Assembly: GCF_029910215.1 (NCBI RefSeq)
Contig: NZ_CP110395.1
Span: forward strand, 3,968,001 to 4,032,000
DNA from: Paraburkholderia sp. D15
GTDB lineage: Bacteria; Pseudomonadota; Gammaproteobacteria; Burkholderiales; Burkholderiaceae
Length of the DNA stretch: 64,000 bases
Direction: 5' to 3'
The notes below the pieces were generated by a model. The model was given only the letters and a program-made list of their open reading frames with translations. It made no database searches and was not told where the DNA came from. The position numbers and the translations under genes are program-made. Within the stretch, counting starts at the first letter, position 1. Each line of letters begins with the position of its first letter. This document shows, one piece after another, positions 8,354-21,916 of the stretch.

Positions 8354-10432
8354 TCAGACGCGCTCGACCTCGACGAGGCAGTCGTAAAACGTCGCTGCCG
8401 CGCCGAGATCGGTGAGCGCCTGGCTGGTGAGCTGGTTCGCGTTGCGGCCATCCGGTGCGAGCTTCTTCCACCAGATCGACAGACCGACGACGAGACCGGC
8501 GCGCGCTTTGTCCGTGACGCGCGCACGGGCCTGCATCGAGCCGCGATCGTTGAAGATGCGTACCAGCGCGCCGTCGATGACGTCACGCGCTTGCGCGTCC
8601 GCGGGATGGATATCGAGATGTGGCTCGCCCTCGGTGGCACGCAGACTCTCGATGTTGACGAACGTGCTGTTCAGAAAATTGCGCGCCGGCGGCGAGATCA
8701 TCGCGAGCGGATAGCGGGCGGCCAGCTCCGGCGCACCGTCCGCGGATTCGTAAGGCGCGAGATAGTCCGGTAGCGGGTCGAGGCCCTGTTGCGCCAGGCG
8801 CTCGCTGTAAAACTCGCATTTACCGGATGGCGTGCGGAAGCCGCCTTCGGCGAACGGGGCGTCGTCTATGTTCAGCTTTGCCCAGCCTGTCTCTTTCAGC
8901 GTTTCCCACGTCACACCTTCCAGCGTCTTGTCCTGCCAGCGGAATGCGGCGCGCGCGAGCGTTTCGTCACTGTCGTACAGCGCCGGCTCGTCGAGTCCCA
9001 TGTGTTGCGCGAGACCCCGGAAAATGTCGGTGTTCGGACGCGCGTCGCCGATCGGCGCCAGCGCCGGCAGATTGACCATCACGTGCGTGTGTCCGTACGA
9101 CTTGTGCACGTCGAGATGTTCGAGTTGCGTCGTGGCGGGCAACAGGAGATCGGCGTAATCGGCAGTGTCGGTCTGGAAATGTTCAAGGACGATCGTGAAC
9201 AGATCCTCGCGGCCGAAGCCTGCCGCCACCTTCTCCGAGTCCGGCGCGACCGCGACGGGATTCGAGTTGTAGACGACGATCGCTTCGATTTTCGGACCGA
9301 AGGTCGCGTCGCCGGGATGCAGCAAGGCGTCGCCGATCGCATTCATATTCACCACGCGGCTCGGTTTGCCCGGCCAGCCCGGCATCAGATCCGGACGTTG
9401 CAGCGCAGCCGAATCGACCGGCGCCCAACCGCCCGACGACAGCAGCGCACCACCCGAGCGCTCACGCCACGCGCCCGTCAGCGAGGGTAAGCACGCAATC
9501 GCGCGCACAGCATTGCCGCCGCCGCGCACGCGCTGCAGACCGTAGTTCATCCGGATCGCGGCTTTTTTCGTGCTGCCGTAAAGACGCGCAAGATCGGCGA
9601 TTATGTGTTCTTCGATTCCACAAATGTCGGCGACACGCGATGGCGGGTACGTAAGCGCACGCGCCTTCAGTTCGGCGAAACCCACCGTATGCTCGGCGAT
9701 GTACGCATGATCGAGCAGGTTCTCCGCGATCAGCACATTCATGATGCCGAGCGCGAGCGCGCCATCGGTGCCCGGCTTCAATGCGATGTGCTGGTGGCAT
9801 TTTTCCGCGGTCAGCGAACGATACGGATCGATCGCGATCAATCGCGCGCCATGGCGTTTGGCTTCCTGCGCGCGTGTCCAGAAATGCAGATTCGATGCGA
9901 TCGGATTCGCGCCCCAGATCAGGATGACTTCGCTCTCGGCGAAGTACTCGCTCAGCATCCCGACGTTTGCCCCGTATGTGTACTTCAAGCCGGCCGCGCC
10001 GGCCGCAGAGCAGATCGTGCGCTCCAGTTGCGATGCGCCCAGTTTATGAAAGAAGCGTTGTGCGATGCTGTCGCCCTGAATCAAGCCCATCGTGCCGGCA
10101 TAGCTATAGGGGACGATCGCTTCTGGCGAGCGACTCGCGATTTCGGACAGACTCGTCGCAGCTAGTTCGAACGCTTCGTTCCAACTGATCGACTCGAAAC
10201 GGCCCTCGCCTTTGCGACCGATGCGCTTCATCGGCGTCGTCAACCGGCTCGGGTGATGGACGCGCTCCGCATATCGGCTGACTTTGGTACACAACGCGCC
10301 TTGCGTCGGTGGATGATCCGGGTCGCCGACTACCTTGATCGCGCGGCCGTCTTCGATCGTCACGCGCATCGCGCATGTGTCCGGGCAATCGTGCGGGCAC
10401 ACGGCGCGGGCGTATTCAGTCGGAGCATTCAT
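8354..10432 (-). CDS. Molybdopterin-dependent oxidoreductase (formate dehydrogenase/DMSO reductase superfamily)
   Basis: Cytoplasmic Mo-bis-MGD oxidoreductase of 692 residues; no Tat signal is visible. An N-terminal 4Fe-4S site is formed by C12, C16, C20 and C48 (CPHDCPDTC, then ALCTK). C141 in TICSAAGAAG sits where formate dehydrogenases have the Mo-ligating Cys. The C-terminal molydop-binding domain runs from about residue 560 (RTPSGKCEFYSERL). I chose the ATG at 10432 because the protein then begins just before the Fe-S motif; the frame opens 26 codons earlier. No electron-transfer subunit is adjacent, so substrate and partner are unknown. Confidence 0.88.
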   Translation of the reverse strand: MNAPTEYARAVCPHDCPDTCAMRVTIEDGRAIKVVGDPDHPPTQGALCTKVSRYAERVHHPSRLTTPMKRIGRKGEGRFESISWNEAFELAATSLSEIASRSPEAIVPYSYAGTMGLIQGDSIAQRFFHKLGASQLERTICSAAGAAGLKYTYGANVGMLSEYFAESEVILIWGANPIASNLHFWTRAQEAKRHGARLIAIDPYRSLTAEKCHQHIALKPGTDGALALGIMNVLIAENLLDHAYIAEHTVGFAELKARALTYPPSRVADICGIEEHIIADLARLYGSTKKAAIRMNYGLQRVRGGGNAVRAIACLPSLTGAWRERSGGALLSSGGWAPVDSAALQRPDLMPGWPGKPSRVVNMNAIGDALLHPGDATFGPKIEAIVVYNSNPVAVAPDSEKVAAGFGREDLFTIVLEHFQTDTADYADLLLPATTQLEHLDVHKSYGHTHVMVNLPALAPIGDARPNTDIFRGLAQHMGLDEPALYDSDETLARAAFRWQDKTLEGVTWETLKETGWAKLNIDDAPFAEGGFRTPSGKCEFYSERLAQQGLDPLPDYLAPYESADGAPELAARYPLAMISPPARNFLNSTFVNIESLRATEGEPHLDIHPADAQARDVIDGALVRIFNDRGSMQARARVTDKARAGLVVGLSIWWKKLAPDGRNANQLTSQALTDLGAAATFYDCLVEVERV

Positions 10433-10620
10433 GGTCGATCCGTCGAAGTAAACAAGCAGCAATGAGCGGCGATGCGGGATTTTATTACTTCCCTTGCTGT
10501 TCACCAGCATGGTGCCGCCAAAAATGCCTTCGGCGTAGAATCGTTTATCACCGTGCCCGGGTCGACATGACCCCGAGCGATTCCACGCAAGTCAAAGCAC
10601 AAGCGCATCATCACTCCATC
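10433..10620. promoter_or_regulatory. Divergent spacer between the oxidoreductase and M20 genes
   Basis: This 188-base region must hold both promoters. A TAGAAT hexamer at 10536-10541 is a possible -10 for the plus-strand gene, but no good -35 is at the right distance. I see no repeat. Confidence 0.35.
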
Positions 10621-11826
10621 ATGAAACTAATCCCCGAAATTCAAGCCGCTCACGGCGAAATTCAGACCCTTCGACGAACCATTCACGCCAATCCAGAATT
10701 GCGTTACGAAGAAGCAGCGACAGCGGATCTTGTCGCTAAAACGCTCGAATCCTGGGGGATCGAGACGCATCGTGGATTGGGCAAAACGGGCGTGGTCGGC
10801 GTACTCAAGCGAGGCAACGGCACACGTTCAATCGGACTGCGCGCCGACATGGATGCGTTGCCGATTCAGGAGTTGAACGGCTTCGAGCATCGTTCGAAAA
10901 ATGACGGAAAAATGCATGCATGTGGCCACGATGGCCATACGGCGATGCTGCTCGGTGCGGCTCGGCATCTGGTCAAACATGGCGACTTCGACGGTACGAT
11001 CGTCTTCATCTTCCAGCCTGCCGAAGAAGGCGGCGCAGGCGCACAGGCGATGATCGACGACGGCCTGTTCACGAAATTTCCTGTCGACGCGGTGTTTGGC
11101 ATTCACAATTGGCCGGGCATGCCGGCGGGCCACTTTGGTGTGACTGAAGGCCCGATCATGGCGTCCAGCAACGAATTTCGCATTGAGATCAAAGGCGTCG
11201 GTTCGCATGCGGCGTTGCCGCACAATGGACGCGATCCAGTGTTCACCGCGGTGCAGATCGCGAACGGACTGCAGAGCATCATTACGCGCAATAAGAAACC
11301 GCTGGATACTGCCGTTCTGTCGATCACCCAGATTCACGCCGGCGATGCGCTTAATGTTGTGCCAAACGACGCGTGGCTTGCCGGCACGGTCCGCACATTC
11401 ACCACTGAGACGCTGGATCTAATTGAATCGCGCATGCGCAAGATCGCAGAAAGCACTGCCGATGCGTACGATTGCACGGTGAAGATTCACTTCCACCGCA
11501 ACTATCCGCCGACGATCAACAGCAGCGAAGAGGCGCGCTTTGCAGCAACGGTCATGAAGGAAATAGTGGGCGCGGAAAAGGTCGATGACGCAGTCGAACC
11601 GACGATGGGCGCAGAAGACTTTTCGTTCATGTTGCTGGCCAAACCAGGCTGCTATGCGTTTCTAGGCAACGGAGATGGCGGTCATAGGGAATCGGGTCAT
11701 GGCGCAGGTCCGTGCATGTTGCACAACGCAAGCTATGACTTCAACGACGAATTGCTGCCGATTGGTTCGACGTACTGGGTTCGACTGGCGCAGCGTTTTT
11801 TGGCGGACGGGAATAAAGCGTCGTGA
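10621..11826 (+). CDS. M20 family amidohydrolase (hippurate hydrolase-like)
   Basis: Metallo-aminoacylase of 401 residues in the M20D group (hippuricase, N-acyl amino acid or IAA-amino acid hydrolases). Metal ligands are visible: C101, H103 and H106 in HACGHDGHTAML; E135-E136 in FQPAEEGG; a His in GIHNWPG; and a C-terminal His in MLHNASYDF. The dimerisation domain (FRIEIKGVGSHAALPH) lies in the middle. The start at 10621 (MKLIPEIQ) gives the family N-terminus. No clear ribosome-binding site precedes it, and an ATG at 10567 in frame is an alternative. The natural substrate is not deducible. Confidence 0.9.
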   Translation: MKLIPEIQAAHGEIQTLRRTIHANPELRYEEAATADLVAKTLESWGIETHRGLGKTGVVGVLKRGNGTRSIGLRADMDALPIQELNGFEHRSKNDGKMHACGHDGHTAMLLGAARHLVKHGDFDGTIVFIFQPAEEGGAGAQAMIDDGLFTKFPVDAVFGIHNWPGMPAGHFGVTEGPIMASSNEFRIEIKGVGSHAALPHNGRDPVFTAVQIANGLQSIITRNKKPLDTAVLSITQIHAGDALNVVPNDAWLAGTVRTFTTETLDLIESRMRKIAESTADAYDCTVKIHFHRNYPPTINSSEEARFAATVMKEIVGAEKVDDAVEPTMGAEDFSFMLLAKPGCYAFLGNGDGGHRESGHGAGPCMLHNASYDFNDELLPIGSTYWVRLAQRFLADGNKAS

Positions 11827-11834
11827 TTGGATTG

Positions 11835-11857
11835 GGTGGCGCGATAAGTGCGCCACC
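11835..11857 (+). terminator. Probable terminator of the M20 amidohydrolase gene
   Basis: Perfect stem GGTGGCGC (11835-11842) / GCGCCACC (11850-11857), followed by a moderately T-rich stretch (TTGGATTGTTGTTTC). It lies 9 bases after the stop codon. Confidence 0.7.
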
Positions 11858-12021
11858 TTGGATTGTTGTTTCGGTATTAGTCTTCTGGCGTTAGCATTCC
11901 GGAGCAGATGCTCGTTGAGAAATGGGTGCCGAGGGGAACTGGCGGGGTCGCTGACGTCGCCGGGTAAGGGCGGGTAGGTTCTGGCCACGTTCCGGGGCCG
12001 TATTTTCACCGCGCGTAAACG

Positions 12022-12053
12022 CAGAAACCCCACCGTTGTAGGTGGGGTTTCTG
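12022..12053 (-). terminator. rRNA operon terminator
   Basis: Perfect 13-bp stem CAGAAACCCCACC / GGTGGGGTTTCTG with a 6-base loop, 25 bases beyond the 3' end of 5S on the minus strand. The T-tract is short (TTTCTG), but the position and stem strength support termination. Confidence 0.85.
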
Positions 12054-12077
12054 TTTGCTGCAGTGTGCTGCTGGGGA

Positions 12078-12193
12078 GCCTGACGATTACCTACTTTCAC
12101 ACGGGCAATCCGCACTATCATCGGCGTGGAGTCGTTTCACGGTCCTGTTCGGGATGGGAAGGGGTGGTACCGACTCGCTATGGTCATCAGGCA
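12078..12193 (-). rRNA. rrf: 5S ribosomal RNA
   Basis: Last gene of the rRNA operon. The minus strand begins TGCCTGATGACCATAGCGAG and ends in CGTCAGGC, which pairs with the start. It carries the conserved CCCATCCCGAACAGG loop region. The ends are estimated from the terminal helix and may be off by a few bases. Confidence 0.95.
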
Positions 12194-12412
12194 TGACTTG
12201 TTGCCGTGGCGCCTTTTGGGGCATCACGACCAATCCGGAAGAAGTAGTTTCTGATGATGTGACATCAGTGGCGGGGGTTGTGTTGTTTTATCTGGCACAA
12301 CACTGATCTCAACCTGTGTGTGGTCTGCATAAGACCCTGCGCGTAGCGCAGGGTGGGGCATCCATAAGTGCTGAAGCACTAACGGCTGCCGACACACACC
12401 TGTTATAGGATC

Positions 12413-15286
<2,874 letters not shown>

Positions 15287-15488
15287 CTATAACGGGTGTG
15301 TCTTCGGCGCATTCACTCGGAACACGGCCTTCGCCACATCGTTACAGGTTGAGTATTCGTGTTGCGCCGTATTCCAAGGCAATCTTTCGATCACCTTTTC
15401 ATACATTGATACAATCACAACCCTGATTCACCTACTCGCACACCCATCTCTAAGCATGCTTTCGTGAATCTCTTTACTACTTCTTCCT

Positions 15489-15501
15489 GATTGTTAAAGA
15501 A
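15489..15501 (-). promoter_or_regulatory. boxA antitermination element in the 16S-23S spacer
   Basis: The minus strand reads TTCTTTAACAATC, close to the rRNA boxA consensus. It lies about 200 bases before the 23S 5' end and downstream of tRNA-Ala. In other bacteria NusB/S10 bind here to keep RNA polymerase Rho-resistant. Confidence 0.75.
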
Positions 15502-15609
15502 CGACAGCCGATCACGCGGTTGCTATAACCACGTCTCGCTCTGACTGGCTCAATCGCCAATGCACAACTCTCTGCCCGTCTTGCCGGCAGAACACTATGC
15601 ATTGAGGAT

Positions 15610-15685
15610 TGGTGGAGGATGACGGGATCGAACCGACGACCCCCTGCTTGCAAAGCAGGTGCTCTCCCAGCTGAGCTAATCCCCC
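15610..15685 (-). tRNA. alaT: tRNA-Ala (TGC)
   Basis: A 76-base tRNA with encoded CCA end, in the 16S-23S spacer. The acceptor stem starts GGGGGAT, the anticodon loop contains TTTGCAA (anticodon TGC), and the T-loop GGTTCGATCC is canonical. Confidence 0.97.
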
Positions 15686-15774
15686 AGTCACATACAGACA
15701 CACGATCAATTATCGTCTGCCGATGCAGTCTTCACAGATACGCCCTTCAGCGGCGAACCCCACCGCAGAAACAG

Positions 15775-15851
15775 TGGTGGGTCTGGATGGATTCGAACCA
15801 TCGACCCCCGCCTTATCAAGACGGTGCTCTAACCGACTGAGCTACAGACCC
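15775..15851 (-). tRNA. ileT: tRNA-Ile (GAT)
   Basis: A 77-base tRNA with encoded CCA end, between 16S and tRNA-Ala. The acceptor stem starts GGGTCTG, the anticodon loop reads CTTGATAAG (anticodon GAT), and the T-arm GGTTCGAATCC is canonical. Confidence 0.97.
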
Positions 15852-15926
15852 CTGCGTCTGTCTGCGTATCTGTCTTTAATTTACAGCCGATAAGCGTGAG
15901 CGCTCAACGTTGAACACGTCAGCTCG

Positions 15927-17460
<1,534 letters not shown>

Positions 17461-17645
17461 AACCTGTTACTGTTTTTCGGGCTCTTTCGAACCCGGTCGC
17501 TCACTCAACGTACTGACGAATTGTTCGATCATCTTTCGACGGTCAAACCTTCCTTTCATTACTGTGTGAGACTTGATACTTTTGCTTTACGCCAGACTCC
17601 GAAGAATCCGGCTCGCATTCCGCATCAAGCGCCCACACTTATCGG

Positions 17646-17664
17646 CTGTTAATTTTTAAAGATC
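17646..17664 (-). promoter_or_regulatory. boxA-like antitermination element in the rRNA leader
   Basis: The minus strand reads GATCTTTAAAAATTAACAG, a boxA-like sequence about 190 bases before 16S. It corresponds in position to the leader boxA of other rRNA operons and pairs conceptually with the clearer boxA in the spacer. Confidence 0.55.
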
Positions 17665-17869
17665 GCTCGCAAAAAGGTCAGGCGGCTTGCACCGCCCACT
17701 TCTTCCTGCGTCTCTGCATCAGCAGCAGAGAAACGAGATTATGAAGACTTTCCGCTGCGCCGTCAACAGGTTTTTGTTACTGACTGAACCCGCCGAAACC
17801 GCTGGAAGCCTTGCCATCACTGGCTTTCCCGCTCTCTGTGCCCCGCTGTCCGGAGCACGAAAGAGCGAG

Positions 17870-17898
17870 ATTCTAGCGACCCAGGACGGGCCTTGCAA
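17870..17898 (-). promoter_or_regulatory. rRNA operon promoter
   Basis: On the minus strand TTGCAA (17898-17893) and TAGAAT (17875-17870) are spaced exactly 17 bp. A C/T/G-rich start region (CTCGCTCTTTCG) follows, and AT-rich sequence lies upstream (TTGTCAAAATAA), as expected of an UP element. Transcription would start near 17863 and give a leader of about 400 bases. No gene lies in 17461-17918; it holds only the leader and this promoter. Confidence 0.78.
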
Positions 17899-17918
17899 GC
17901 GTTATTTTGACAACAGTA

Positions 17919-18695
17919 TTAACGGTGCTTGAAAACGGGTTTGCGCTTCTCCACGAAAGCGGCCATCCCTTCTTTCTGATCTTCCGTGGCGAAGAGCGAG
18001 TGGAACAGACGGCGCTCGAAGTGGACCCCCTCCGCCAGCGTCGTTTCATATGCGCGGTTGACGGATTCCTTCACCATCATCACTGCGGGAAGGGGAAACT
18101 CGGCAATCGTGGTGGCAGCCGCGATCGCTTCGTCGATCAAGGACGCAGCAGGAATTACCCGCGAGACCAGTCCAGCTCGCTCGGCTTCGGCGGCGTCCAT
18201 GAAGCGAGCAGTCAAACAAAGGTCCATCGCTTTCGCCTTGGAGACAGCGCGCGGCAAACGCTGCGTGCCGCCCGCACCCGGCATCACGCCGAGTTTGATT
18301 TCCGGCTGGCCGAACTTGGCCGTGTCGGCGGCAAAAATAATGTCGCACATCATCGCGAGTTCGCAGCCACCGCCGAGCGCGAAGCCCGCCACCGCCGCGA
18401 TGATCGGCTTGCGGATCGAACGAACCGTTTCCCAGTTGCGCGTGATGTAGTCGCCCTTGTAGACATCCATATAGGAATAGCTGGCCATCATGCCGATGTC
18501 GGCGCCCGCGGCGAACGCCTTTTCGCTGCCCGTGATCACGATCGCGCCGATCGCGTCGTCGGCGTCGAATTCGCGCAGCGCCGTGCCCAGTTCGTCCATC
18601 AACGCGTCGTTCAACGCGTTCAGCGCCTTCGGCCGATTCAGCGTGACCAGACCAACACGCCCCCGCGTCTCAACCAGAATGTTCTCGTAAGCCAT
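17919..18695 (-). CDS. Enoyl-CoA hydratase (crotonase family, PaaF-like)
   Basis: Crotonase-fold hydratase of 258 residues. Both catalytic glutamates are present: E112 in GGGCEL and E132 in GQPEIKLG. The oxyanion-hole segments AAGADIGMM and AGFALGGG are also seen. It adds water to trans-2-enoyl-CoAs. It diverges from paaN across a probable PaaR operator, so a role as PaaF (2,3-dehydroadipyl-CoA hydratase) is likely but inferred. A general beta-oxidation hydratase is the alternative. A TAGGAGG ribosome-binding site precedes the ATG. The rRNA promoter begins just after its stop. Confidence 0.9.
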   Translation of the reverse strand: MAYENILVETRGRVGLVTLNRPKALNALNDALMDELGTALREFDADDAIGAIVITGSEKAFAAGADIGMMASYSYMDVYKGDYITRNWETVRSIRKPIIAAVAGFALGGGCELAMMCDIIFAADTAKFGQPEIKLGVMPGAGGTQRLPRAVSKAKAMDLCLTARFMDAAEAERAGLVSRVIPAASLIDEAIAAATTIAEFPLPAVMMVKESVNRAYETTLAEGVHFERRLFHSLFATEDQKEGMAAFVEKRKPVFKHR

Positions 18696-18759
18696 GCCGC
18701 CTCCTAGTGATTAATACGCACGCGAAAACGCTTCGCGCAGCCATCTTAATAATGCTAAC

Positions 18760-18785
18760 ATTGACCAACCAACCGGTCGGTCAAT
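18760..18785. promoter_or_regulatory. Probable PaaR (TetR-family) operator
   Basis: A 26-bp near-palindrome with ATTGACC at the left end and GGTCAAT at the right end; 10 of 13 base pairs match. The core ACCAACCGGTCGGT is typical of TetR-family sites. It lies in the 132-base divergent region between the hydratase gene and paaN. The terminal TTGACC on each strand could serve as a -35, so binding would block both promoters. In B. cenocepacia a TetR-type PaaR controlling paa genes is known; binding here is inferred. Confidence 0.72.
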
Positions 18786-18827
18786 TATTCGACAGGCTTT
18801 TCCCCAACGTACAGTTACGCCCCTGCC

Positions 18828-20528
18828 ATGACACACCCGCTATTCACCAAGCACGAAGACACGCTGCAAAAGGCGCTCACCGCGGTCGAAACGCGCGGCT
18901 ACTGGAGCCCGTTCGTCGAGATGCCCAGTCCGAAAGTGTACGGGGAAACAGCTAACGCGGACGGCGAAGCCGCATTCAAAGCACACCTCGACACGACCTT
19001 CGAACTCGACCAGCCGTCGACCGGCGACACCGTCGGCGCCGAAGTCTCGCCGTTCGGCTTCCCTCTCGGCGTGCGTTATCCGAAGGCCGATCCCGACGCC
19101 CTGATCGCAGCGGCGGCGGCAGCGCAACGCGACTGGCGCGCGGCAGGTCCGCAAGCTTGGATCGGCGTGTGCCTCGAAATTCTTACCCGAATCAACCGCG
19201 CGAGTTTCGAGATCGGTTACAGCGTGATGCACACGACCAGCCAGGCATTCATGATGGCCTTCCAGGCGGGCGGTCCGCACGCACAGGACCGAGCGCTCGA
19301 AGCCGTGGTGTACGCGTGGGACCAGTTGCGCCGCATTCCGGCCAACGCTCACTGGGAAAAACCGCAAGGCAAGAACCCGCCGCTCGCCATGCACAAGCGC
19401 TACACCGTCGCCCCGCGCGGCACGGGTCTCGTGCTCGGCTGCTGCACATTCCCGACGTGGAACGGTTATCCCGGCCTCTTCGCGGATCTCGCCACCGGCA
19501 ACACCGTCATCGTCAAACCGCATCCGGGCGCGATCCTGCCGCTGGCGCTGACGGTTCGAATTGCTCGGGACGTCCTGCGCGAAGCCGGGTTCGATCCGAA
19601 CGTCGTCACACTGCTCGCGACCGACCCGAACGACGGCGCACTCGTCCAGGATCTGGCGCTGCGTCCGGAAATCAAGCTCATCGACTTCACGGGCAGCTCG
19701 CAAAACGGCACCTGGCTCGAACGGAACGCGCATCAAGCGCAGGTCTACACCGAGAAAGCCGGCGTCAACCAGATCGTGATCGACTCGGTGGACGACATCA
19801 AAGCCGCGGCCCGCAACATCGCGTTCTCGCTCGCGCTGTACTCCGGCCAGATGTGCACGGCGCCGCAAAACATCTACGTGCCGCGCGGCGGCATTCGCAC
19901 CGCCGACGGCACACTCAGCTTCGACGAAGTCGCCCAGGCGCTTGCCGGCGCCGTGCAGAAACTCGTCGCCGATCCAGCGCGCGCCGTCGAATTGCTCGGC
20001 ACCATCCAGAACGAAGGCGTAATCCAACGTATCGCCGAAGCGACGGGCCTCGGCCAGGTCCTGGTAGAGAGTCAATCGCTCGACCACCCGGCTTTCGCCG
20101 GCGCACGCGTGCGCACGCCGCTCATGCTGCAACTGGATGCCGCCACCGACCACGCTCAATTCACTAGAGAATGGTTCGGCCCGATCTCGTTCGTGATCGC
20201 GACGGATTCGACCGCGCAGTCGCTTGACCTCGCCGGTTCGATCGCCGCCGAACACGGCGCGCTGACGCTGTCGGTCTATAGCACCGACGAAGCCGTGCTC
20301 GATGCCGCTCACGAAGCCTCGATCCGCGGCGGCGTAGCACTGTCGATCAACCTGACCGGCGGCGTCTTCGTCAATCAGTCCGCAGCCTTTTCCGACTTTC
20401 ACGGCACGGGCGCCAACCCGGCGGCCAACGCAGCACTGGCCGATGCGGCCTTCGTCGCGAACCGCTTCCGCGTGATTCAGAGCCGCCTTCATGTTGAACC
20501 GAAAGCGGCGCCCGCGGTAGCTAGCTGA
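18828..20528 (+). CDS. paaN: Phenylacetic acid degradation protein PaaN (oxepin-CoA pathway aldehyde dehydrogenase)
   Basis: Aldehyde dehydrogenase-superfamily protein of 566 residues, of the PaaN type. The N-terminal region (1-90) precedes an ALDH fold. The probable catalytic C343 lies in SGQMCTAPQNIY and E309 in VYTEKAGVN. Unlike E. coli PaaZ it has no C-terminal MaoC hydratase domain, so ring cleavage of oxepin-CoA would need a separate hydratase encoded elsewhere. It heads the plus-strand paa genes downstream of the probable PaaR operator. Confidence 0.9.
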   Translation: MTHPLFTKHEDTLQKALTAVETRGYWSPFVEMPSPKVYGETANADGEAAFKAHLDTTFELDQPSTGDTVGAEVSPFGFPLGVRYPKADPDALIAAAAAAQRDWRAAGPQAWIGVCLEILTRINRASFEIGYSVMHTTSQAFMMAFQAGGPHAQDRALEAVVYAWDQLRRIPANAHWEKPQGKNPPLAMHKRYTVAPRGTGLVLGCCTFPTWNGYPGLFADLATGNTVIVKPHPGAILPLALTVRIARDVLREAGFDPNVVTLLATDPNDGALVQDLALRPEIKLIDFTGSSQNGTWLERNAHQAQVYTEKAGVNQIVIDSVDDIKAAARNIAFSLALYSGQMCTAPQNIYVPRGGIRTADGTLSFDEVAQALAGAVQKLVADPARAVELLGTIQNEGVIQRIAEATGLGQVLVESQSLDHPAFAGARVRTPLMLQLDAATDHAQFTREWFGPISFVIATDSTAQSLDLAGSIAAEHGALTLSVYSTDEAVLDAAHEASIRGGVALSINLTGGVFVNQSAAFSDFHGTGANPAANAALADAAFVANRFRVIQSRLHVEPKAAPAVAS

Positions 20529-20555
20529 AAGTCATAAGACAGAACTTGAGACAAA

Positions 20556-20601
20556 GCACGGCTTCGTCCTATGCCATTTGGCCGAATGGACCGGGCCGTG
20601 C
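20556..20601 (+). promoter_or_regulatory. Nested hairpin in the paaN-paaJ spacer
   Basis: Outer arms GCACGGC (20556-20562) / GCCGTGC (20595-20601) enclose a 16-bp near-palindrome CCATTTGGCCGAATGG (20574-20589). The spacer is 135 bases, longer than the other paa gaps. There is no T-tract, so this is more likely an mRNA stability element or operator than a terminator. Confidence 0.45.
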
Positions 20602-20663
20602 CCCCCAATTAACATGAGACATCGGATCGGCCATTCGCGCCGCCCCGCCCAGCCGGAGCTCAC

Positions 20664-21866
20664 ATGAACGACGCCTTCATCTGCGACGCGATTCGCACCC
20701 CGATCGGCCGCTACGGCGGCGCATTGAAAGACGTTCGCGCCGACGACCTGGGCGCGGTGCCGATCAAGGCGCTGATCGAACGCAATCCCGGCGTCGACTG
20801 GCGCGCGCTCGACGACGTGATCTACGGCTGCGCGAATCAGGCAGGTGAAGACAATCGCAACGTCGCACGCATGTCGGCGCTGCTGGCTGGCCTGCCCACC
20901 GAGGCGCCCGGCGCGACCATCAACCGTCTGTGCGGCTCGGGCATGGACGCGGTCGGCACCGCCGCGCGCGCGATCAAAGCGGGCGAAGCGCGTCTGATGA
21001 TCGCTGGTGGCGTGGAGAGCATGACGCGCGCGCCGTTCGTGATGGGCAAAGCGAGCAGCGCGTTTTCGCGGCAGGCCGATATTTACGACACGACCATCGG
21101 CTGGCGCTTCATCAATCCGTTGATGAAACGCCAGTACGGCGTCGACTCGATGCCCGAGACGGCGGAAAACGTCGCCGTGGAATTCGGCATCAGCCGCGCG
21201 GACCAGGATCTGTTCGCGCTGGCCAGCCAGCAGAAGGCCGCCCGCGCGCAGCAGGACGGCACGCTGGCGCAGGAAATCGTCGGCGTGGACATCGCGCAGA
21301 AAAAGGGCGACCCGGTGCGCGTGCTGCTCGACGAGCATCCGCGTGAGACGTCGCTCGAAAGTCTCGGCAAGCTCAAAGGCGTGGTTCGTCCCGACGGCAG
21401 CGTGACGGCGGGCAACGCGTCCGGCGTCAACGACGGCGCCTGCGCGCTCCTTCTCGCCAATCAGCAAGCCGCGGATCAATACGGCCTGCGCCGTCGCGCT
21501 CGTGTGGTCGGCATGGCAACGGCCGGCGTCGAGCCGCGCATCATGGGCATCGGCCCCGCGCCGGCCAGCCAGAAGCTGCTGAAGCAACTCGGCATGACGC
21601 TCGAACAATTCGACGTGATCGAACTGAACGAAGCGTTCGCGTCGCAAGGCCTCGCTGTTCTGCGCACGCTCGGTCTGCGCGACGACGACCCGCGCGTGAA
21701 CCCGAACGGCGGCGCCATCGCACTCGGCCATCCGCTAGGCGCTTCGGGCGCGCGACTGATCACGACGGCGCTTTACCAACTGGAACGGATCAACGGCCGC
21801 TTCGCGCTGTGCACGATGTGCATCGGCGTGGGGCAAGGCATCGCGTTGGTCATCGAGCGACTCTGA
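20664..21866 (+). CDS. paaJ: 3-oxoadipyl-CoA / 3-oxo-5,6-dehydrosuberyl-CoA thiolase
   Basis: Thiolase of 400 residues. The nucleophile C90 lies in NRLCGSG, H356 in ALGHPLG, and C386 in [10 protein letters not shown], the complete thiolase triad. It resembles PaaJ/PcaF, which releases acetyl-CoA twice in phenylacetate breakdown and finishes the beta-ketoadipate pathway. The gene context (paaN before, paaG after) favours PaaJ. A GGAG ribosome-binding site lies 6 bases upstream. paaG starts 50 bases after the stop. Confidence 0.93.
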   Translation: MNDAFICDAIRTPIGRYGGALKDVRADDLGAVPIKALIERNPGVDWRALDDVIYGCANQAGEDNRNVARMSALLAGLPTEAPGATINRLCGSGMDAVGTAARAIKAGEARLMIAGGVESMTRAPFVMGKASSAFSRQADIYDTTIGWRFINPLMKRQYGVDSMPETAENVAVEFGISRADQDLFALASQQKAARAQQDGTLAQEIVGVDIAQKKGDPVRVLLDEHPRETSLESLGKLKGVVRPDGSVTAGNASGVNDGACALLLANQQAADQYGLRRRARVVGMATAGVEPRIMGIGPAPASQKLLKQLGMTLEQFDVIELNEAFASQGLAVLRTLGLRDDDPRVNPNGGAIALGHPLGASGARLITTALYQLERINGRFALCTMCIGVGQGIALVIERL

Positions 21867-21916
21867 TAGGCACGCCGCAGCACCCATCGATCGAAGAGAC
21901 TTTGAGGAGACACCCA

